Below, piece after piece: positions 14,731 to 18,004 of a stretch of DNA of 18,004 nt; positions within the stretch are counted from its first letter, which is position 1, and each line of letters opens with the position of its first letter. Origin of the DNA: Clostridiales bacterium (GTDB lineage Bacteria; Bacillota; Clostridia; Peptostreptococcales; Anaerovoracaceae); contig WRJV01000330.1 in NCBI GenBank assembly GCA_009778415.1, positions 1 through 18,004 of the forward strand. The letters are read 5' to 3'. The notes beneath the pieces are model-generated. The model was not told where the DNA came from and did no database searches. It was given only the letters and a program-made list of their open reading frames with translations. Both the position numbers and the translations under genes were made by a program.

Positions 14731-14768
14731 ACAGGCAGGGGAAAATACAACATTTTTCTCCTGCCTGT
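14731..14768. terminator. Bidirectional terminator hairpin between the Rpn gene and the ABC operon
   Basis: ACAGGCAGGGGAAAA (14731-14745) pairs with TTTTCTCCTGCCTGT (14754-14768) with one mismatch in 15, loop of 8. The A tract on one arm and T tract on the other are typical of terminators shared by convergent genes. It lies 18 bases past the end of the permease gene (minus strand) and about 200 bases past the Rpn gene (plus strand). Confidence 0.65.
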
Positions 14769-14785
14769 TAGCTTTTGCCATGCAA

Positions 14786-15502
14786 TCAAATAGCCTTTCT
14801 TGCCAGAATTAGTTTATTCAATGAATAGATTACAACCGCGAGTATCAGGCAAGCGGCTATTTGCACAAAAGCGTTTGAGTTGAAAATAATGAGGTTGAAG
14901 AACCATACCAATGACGCTCTTAATGGCGCGATAGGCGTAAATACGCTGATAACAGCGATAATCAATATATCCGCAACCCAACCGTACCATTTATCCTGTG
15001 CGGAAATAAGCGTATGCACGAAAGCCGCAAACAAGAATAAAAATGCGAACATTTGAAAGAAAGCGATTACTGCTCCGTTATCAATCCAACCGAACCAATA
15101 TAAAACGTCAAGCGTCCCGCCATTGTATAATACCGATACCATAAACTTGTCATAAGTTAAATATAGAACGACGCAAACTAACGACACGGCGGCTGTCATA
15201 ATGGCATAAGCCAACGCACAGCCGTTAAAAAAGTCTGCACGTTTCCCGCCGAGATTCATCATCTTGCGGAAATTTCCGGGAATAAAAGCCGCACTTAAAA
15301 TGATAAGCAGGATAAAATAATTACCAAAACTTACATTCATATTCCCTTCGATTCCGCGATAACTGCTTCCGTTCGCACTGCCTAACATAAGCATGATTAT
15401 ATCCTGTATCAGTGTGACACCTAAAACAATAGCCGTAAGAATACAGGCTAATTTCATGTTGCGATAATTGGTTTTCGCAACCACAAGTGATTTATTAAAC
15501 AT
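14786..15502 (-). CDS. ABC transporter permease subunit
   Basis: 238 residues with about six hydrophobic spans: near 17-38, 47-65, 90-112, 142-168, 175-210 and 212-232. No signal peptide or large soluble domain is visible. This fits the small membrane subunits encoded next to YtrB-type ATPases, which in Bacilli and Clostridia handle antimicrobial peptides or cell-envelope stress; the substrate here is unknown. ATG at 15502 lies 8 bases inside the end of the ATPase gene behind GGAGGTAAAGGC, giving coupled translation. It is the last gene of a three-gene operon ended by the hairpin at 14731-14768. The region is clearly more AT-rich than the Hdr operon. Confidence 0.85.
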   Translation of the reverse strand: MFNKSLVVAKTNYRNMKLACILTAIVLGVTLIQDIIMLMLGSANGSSYRGIEGNMNVSFGNYFILLIILSAAFIPGNFRKMMNLGGKRADFFNGCALAYAIMTAAVSLVCVVLYLTYDKFMVSVLYNGGTLDVLYWFGWIDNGAVIAFFQMFAFLFLFAAFVHTLISAQDKWYGWVADILIIAVISVFTPIAPLRASLVWFFNLIIFNSNAFVQIAACLILAVVIYSLNKLILARKAI

Positions 15503-16340
15503 TGCCTTTACCTCCTACCATGTTAATAAAGAAATCCTGTAAACTCATGCGGTCAATCGTAACGCCGTCGGGCGGAGTGATTCTTTCTCCGTAGATATGT
15601 GCCGCCATTACACTCCCCATTGTCGTTTTACCAATGCAATTTAATCCATCAAGTAATGGCGTAATCGCACTTAACGAACCTGACAATGTGTAGGCTTTTT
15701 CGTCCAAATCATCAATCCCCGTTTCTATAAGCATTTTTCCGTTGTTAATGATGATAAGCCGTTCGGTTATTTTTGCAATATCGTCAATCAGATGTGTTGA
15801 CACAATAATGACGCGCGGGTGAGCCTGATAACTTTCAAGCAACAGGGTGTTGAACTGGTCGCGCATGATGGCGTCGAATCCCAATGTCGGTTCATCAAGT
15901 AATATTACTTTTGAATTATTTGACAAGGAAATAATCGTCGTTAGCATTGTTTTCATTCCGAAAGACAGCTGCTTAAATTTTTTACGAGGGTTCAACTCAA
16001 AGCGTTCGGTCATTTCTCTTGCAAAATCGCGGTCAAAATCATCTTGAAGCGCGGCGGCTGTATCTATTAAATCAGATACTCTCATATTGAATTGTACCGA
16101 GCCGCTATCTATAAAATTAACGCACTCCGGCATTCGGCTTGTCGATACAGTTTTACCGTCTACGATAATTTTACCCTTAGTGACGGCGATATGTCCCGCA
16201 ATCAGTTTCATCAACGTGGTTTTACCCGCTCCGTTCCTTCCGAGCAGACAATAAATGCCTTGTTCGGGGATTTTAAGTGATATACGGTCAATAGCCGTTG
16301 TACTGCCGTATTTTTTTATCACGTCTGTAAATTCAATCAT
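15495..16340 (-). CDS. ABC transporter ATP-binding protein (YtrB-like)
   Basis: 281 residues with all nucleotide-binding motifs: Walker A GRNGAGKTT (34-42), signature LSFGMK (125-130, replacing LSGGQ), Walker B VILLDEP (145-151), D-loop LGFD and the switch histidine in STH (181-183). The signature variant LSFGM is common in exporters of this group. The C-terminal third (from about 200) is a short accessory domain ending in DRMSLQDFFINMVGGKGN. It pairs with the permease encoded next and powers export or sensing of an unidentified compound. ATG at 16340 overlaps the regulator gene by 8 bases, with AAGGAG 9 bases ahead. Confidence 0.93.
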   Translation of the reverse strand: MIEFTDVIKKYGSTTAIDRISLKIPEQGIYCLLGRNGAGKTTLMKLIAGHIAVTKGKIIVDGKTVSTSRMPECVNFIDSGSVQFNMRVSDLIDTAAALQDDFDRDFAREMTERFELNPRKKFKQLSFGMKTMLTTIISLSNNSKVILLDEPTLGFDAIMRDQFNTLLLESYQAHPRVIIVSTHLIDDIAKITERLIIINNGKMLIETGIDDLDEKAYTLSGSLSAITPLLDGLNCIGKTTMGSVMAAHIYGERITPPDGVTIDRMSLQDFFINMVGGKGNV

Positions 16341-16704
16341 GGCTGTTTGCTCCTTTTTTCTTTATTACGCTGACTAACTCGTTCACGGAAATACCAAGTG
16401 TCTTAGCTTCCGTGAGTAGCGCGTCAATGGTTTGATTTAGAAAAACATCTTTGCGCCGGACTGTGATTTTTTCTCGCGCTCCTTCTGCGACACACATTCC
16501 AATCCCCCGTTTTTTATACAGGATACCCGCATCGGTCATTTTGGTAATCGCCCTGACTGCCGTTGTCGGGTTGACAGAATAAACCTTTGAAATCTGTGTT
16601 GTAGAAATAATCAAATCGTCAGTTTTGTAAACGCCTGTAATAATATCGCTTTCAATCATTTCAATAATTTGCTGAAAGATTGGTTGGCTGTCGTTCAAGC
16701 CCAT
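16333..16704 (-). CDS. GntR-family transcriptional regulator, YtrA type
   Basis: 123 residues: a GntR winged helix-turn-helix (PIFQQIIEMIESDIITGVYK, then ISKVYSVNPTTAVRAITKMT) and only a short C-terminal tail, the size of the YtrA subfamily that lacks a large effector domain. YtrA-type regulators usually repress their own operon with an ABC transporter, exactly the layout here. ATG at 16704 is given as start, but GAGGTG abuts it directly; TTG at 16695 (MNDSQPIFQQ) is better spaced from that Shine-Dalgarno, and GTG at 16707 is also in frame. A near-consensus promoter and a palindrome lie just upstream, so autoregulation is likely. The inducing ligand or stress is unknown. Confidence 0.9.
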   Translation of the reverse strand: MGLNDSQPIFQQIIEMIESDIITGVYKTDDLIISTTQISKVYSVNPTTAVRAITKMTDAGILYKKRGIGMCVAEGAREKITVRRKDVFLNQTIDALLTEAKTLGISVNELVSVIKKKGANSHD

Positions 16705-16717
16705 CACCTCGCTTTCT

Positions 16718-16743
16718 TATGTCGTTATGTAGTTAATGACATA
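16718..16743. promoter_or_regulatory. Candidate GntR operator palindrome
   Basis: TATGTCGTTA (16718-16727) and TAATGACATA (16734-16743) match as inverted half-sites in 9 of 10 positions with a 6-base spacer. The site lies between the -10 box (16754-16759) and the regulator start, where a bound repressor would block initiation. The regulator is inferred from position. Confidence 0.55.
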
Positions 16744-16753
16744 TCTCACTAAC

Positions 16754-16782
16754 AGTATAAGTAAAAGCCATTGACTTGTCAA
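16754..16782 (-). promoter_or_regulatory. Strong sigma-70-type promoter of the GntR-ABC operon
   Basis: On the minus strand, TTGACA (16777-16782) and TATACT (16754-16759) are separated by exactly 17 bases. The -35 is perfect and the -10 matches 5 of 6. The inferred transcript starts about 40-45 bases ahead of the regulator gene. Confidence 0.72.
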
Positions 16783-16784
16783 TA

Positions 16785-17004
16785 GCTTTAGAAAAATTTA
16801 TTTGTAAACATTGTGAAAACGGCGCGTAAATGCCCTCAGAACGCGCAAAACAGCAATTCAATGGGTAAAGGCATATTATCCCTACCCTCACACTTCAGTG
16901 CCGTAAAAAATATCATATTGGGTTTTGTTTTTCAGTTTTTTTCTTCTTTCATATATGGCAATATCGAGTGCAACTTCATCTAGCAAAAATACGGAGGTAA
17001 AAAG
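16785..17004. other. AT-rich intergenic stretch ahead of the Maff2 stub
   Basis: No gene supported. It contains T-rich tracts around 16923-16948, and GGAGGT at 16993-16998 as a ribosome site for the following Maff2 stub. I cannot recognise the conjugation gene that usually precedes maff2, so the element upstream of it has been lost or is too degraded to see. Confidence 0.35.
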
Positions 17005-17079
17005 ATGGCATTTTTCACAAGCTCAGTGGACACACTGCAAATACTCGTTATCGCCCTCGGCGCGGGGCTCGATGTCTGA
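17005..17079 (+). pseudogene. Truncated Maff2 mobile-element gene
   Basis: The frame MAFFTSSVDTLQILVIALGA plus GLDV then stops at TGA 17077-17079, 24 codons. MAFFTSSVDTLQxLVIALGAGL is the conserved start of Maff2, a small membrane protein of conjugative elements in Clostridia that normally continues with a Gly-rich segment and a second membrane span to about 60 residues. A perfect GGAGGT lies 6 bases ahead. The following bases do not continue the family in any frame, so the gene has lost its 3' part. No other conjugation gene is seen nearby, and this is probably a scar of an integrative conjugative element. Confidence 0.78.
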
Positions 17080-17152
17080 GGCAGTCGTACCCCCATTGCG
17101 GGGATAATGCTGATTAAAATGGATTGACAAGGCATGAAAGCCAGATGCCGCA
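17080..17152. other. Short spacer with a weak hairpin
   Basis: CCCC-ATTGC-GGGG near 17090-17103 can fold into a 4-bp GC stem but has no T run on either strand. It is at best a weak terminator for the zinc-ribbon gene. Confidence 0.25.
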
Positions 17153-18004
17153 CTATACTAACCGCACATCCCCATCACAATAGCAATACCTGCACAACTT
17201 GTGCTTCGTACTGTAAACCTCTTTGCATGCGGGGCAAATTCTTACCGCTTTTTGACCGCGCTGTGCGATTTCACCGTACAGAAATTCTTCGAAGTCCTTT
17301 CCGCCACATTTGAGGCATATGTCATGTTTCTCTCCATATACCTCTTTGCACCTCTTGCATAATTTGACCTTTATCTTCATCTCGCCAATTCTGCTTATCG
17401 GCAACCATTTGGCAATGACAGTAACATCTTTGGATGGCATTGTAAGTGTTGCATTAGCATTGTGAGCGTTGTGGATAGTCACGTCGGGCTCTGCCGCTTC
17501 CCAGTTGGAAAATATGTATCCTTTACGTATGCCTGCCGATATGGCAGCTACGGCACCTTGTTTATATCTGCCGGAGCCGTTTGTTGGCAAGTAATCAGTA
17601 TCAGTATCAAAAAATATCTTCTGCATCATTGTCAACTCACGTACCACATGGCTGTCTTTTACAGCGAGCCTGTAGTAACCTTTTAGGACTTCAAATTCAC
17701 GCTCATTTGCCTGATACTCATCATATTCGTAATCCAATTTCAGGTTTCTTTTTTCGCGCATTTCGTAATGCAAAAACGTGCCACAATGCTGGCATTGTTC
17801 ATATTCACTGCTGTGCAAAGATTTGCATTTCGCACAGACTTTCACCTTTATCATTCTGCTTTCTGTTTTTTCCGCTACAAATTTTTGTAAATCTGATGAG
17901 CCGCATTGCGAACATACTTTATGGTTCTCGCTATGCTTTTTGTTGCAATAAGGGCATATTCTCAGCATTTCATATTCATTATCATCCGCAGCGTCGCTTC
18001 CGTT
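17153..18004 (-). CDS. Four-zinc-ribbon protein with a divergent InlB-type repeat; 5' end probably outside the window
   Basis: From the in-window ATG at 17968 the protein is 271 residues, but the frame stays open to the edge (12 more codons, acidic, NGSDAADDNEYE) and no Shine-Dalgarno precedes that ATG, so the true start is probably upstream. Four treble-cysteine-pair units share the exact spacing C-x2-C-x10-C-x2-C: C5/C8/C19/C22, C45/C48/C59/C62, C204/C207/C218/C221 and C245/C248/C259/C262. Between units 2 and 3 lies a segment (about 135-190) with YKQGAVAAISAGIRKGYIFS and ATLTMPSKDVTVIAKW, matching the divergent InlB B-repeat pattern normally found in secreted cell-wall proteins. No signal peptide is visible in this part. 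Function is unknown; zinc binding and a scaffold or adhesion-like role are inference. Confidence 0.72.
   Translation of the reverse strand, partial: NGSDAADDNEYEMLRICPYCNKKHSENHKVCSQCGSSDLQKFVAEKTESRMIKVKVCAKCKSLHSSEYEQCQHCGTFLHYEMREKRNLKLDYEYDEYQANEREFEVLKGYYRLAVKDSHVVRELTMMQKIFFDTDTDYLPTNGSGRYKQGAVAAISAGIRKGYIFSNWEAAEPDVTIHNAHNANATLTMPSKDVTVIAKWLPISRIGEMKIKVKLCKRCKEVYGEKHDICLKCGGKDFEEFLYGEIAQRGQKAVRICPACKEVYSTKHKLCRYCYCDGDVRLV

Noticed and set aside
1..18004. CRISPR array, tRNA or rRNA genes
   Set aside because: No regularly spaced repeats and no tRNA- or rRNA-like conserved segments were seen on reading both strands; short tRNA genes would need a covariance scan to exclude fully.

Overview
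The window looks like a chromosomal segment of an anaerobic bacterium that uses the tetrahydrofolate methyl branch of the Wood-Ljungdahl pathway: an acetogen, a sulfate reducer or a syntroph running it in reverse. The accessory genes on the right (YtrA-type GntR regulator with ABC transporter, a Maff2 remnant, an Rpn-family gene and a GNAT acetyltransferase remnant) are of types common in Clostridia, so a Firmicutes host is the best guess. The species cannot be named from the sequence.

Left part, 1-11411, all on the minus strand: ten tightly packed, GC-rich genes, most overlapping or only a few bases apart and most with a clear Shine-Dalgarno. In transcription order they are a short HdrA-like flavoprotein (10407-11411), an HdrA/MvhD-like iron-sulfur protein without a FAD motif (9010-10410), metV (8358-9023), metF (7427-8353), hdrC (7000-7413), a 1175-residue HdrA-HdrA-MvhD fusion (3476-7003), two [4Fe-4S] proteins with FrhB-like and AsrA/FlxB-like features (2602-3459 and 1605-2609), a FAD/NAD(P)H/[2Fe-2S] reductase subunit resembling FlxA (772-1608), and the 5' part of fhs, formate-tetrahydrofolate ligase (1-713, cut by the window edge). 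The simplest reading is one operon for the reduction of methylene-THF to methyl-THF. NAD(P)H would enter at the Flx-like module, pass electrons through Fe-S proteins to the HdrA flavins, and leave to MetFV and probably to ferredoxin (flavin-based electron bifurcation). It recalls MetFV-HdrABC-MvhD of Moorella and FlxABCD-HdrABC of sulfate reducers, but merges both and lacks HdrB in this segment. This merged complex is the most interesting system in the window.

Middle part, 11412-14770: the operon leader, then a patch of gene debris. It holds the last codons of an RHS-repeat protein, a small orphan ORF beginning 5 bases after the RHS stop, a W-rich small ORF, an acetyltransferase gene broken by a stop codon, two deletions and a 3' truncation, and an intact Rpn-family (PD-(D/E)XK) gene with its own candidate promoter. 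A long hairpin at 14731-14768 probably terminates transcription from both sides.

Right part, 14786-18004: a more AT-rich three-gene operon (GntR regulator, ABC ATPase, ABC permease) with a near-consensus promoter and a palindromic candidate operator. Next comes a 24-codon stub of a Maff2 mobile-element gene marking a decayed integrative element. Last is a zinc-ribbon protein with four C-x2-C-x10-C-x2-C units around a divergent InlB-type repeat, whose 5' end probably lies outside the window.
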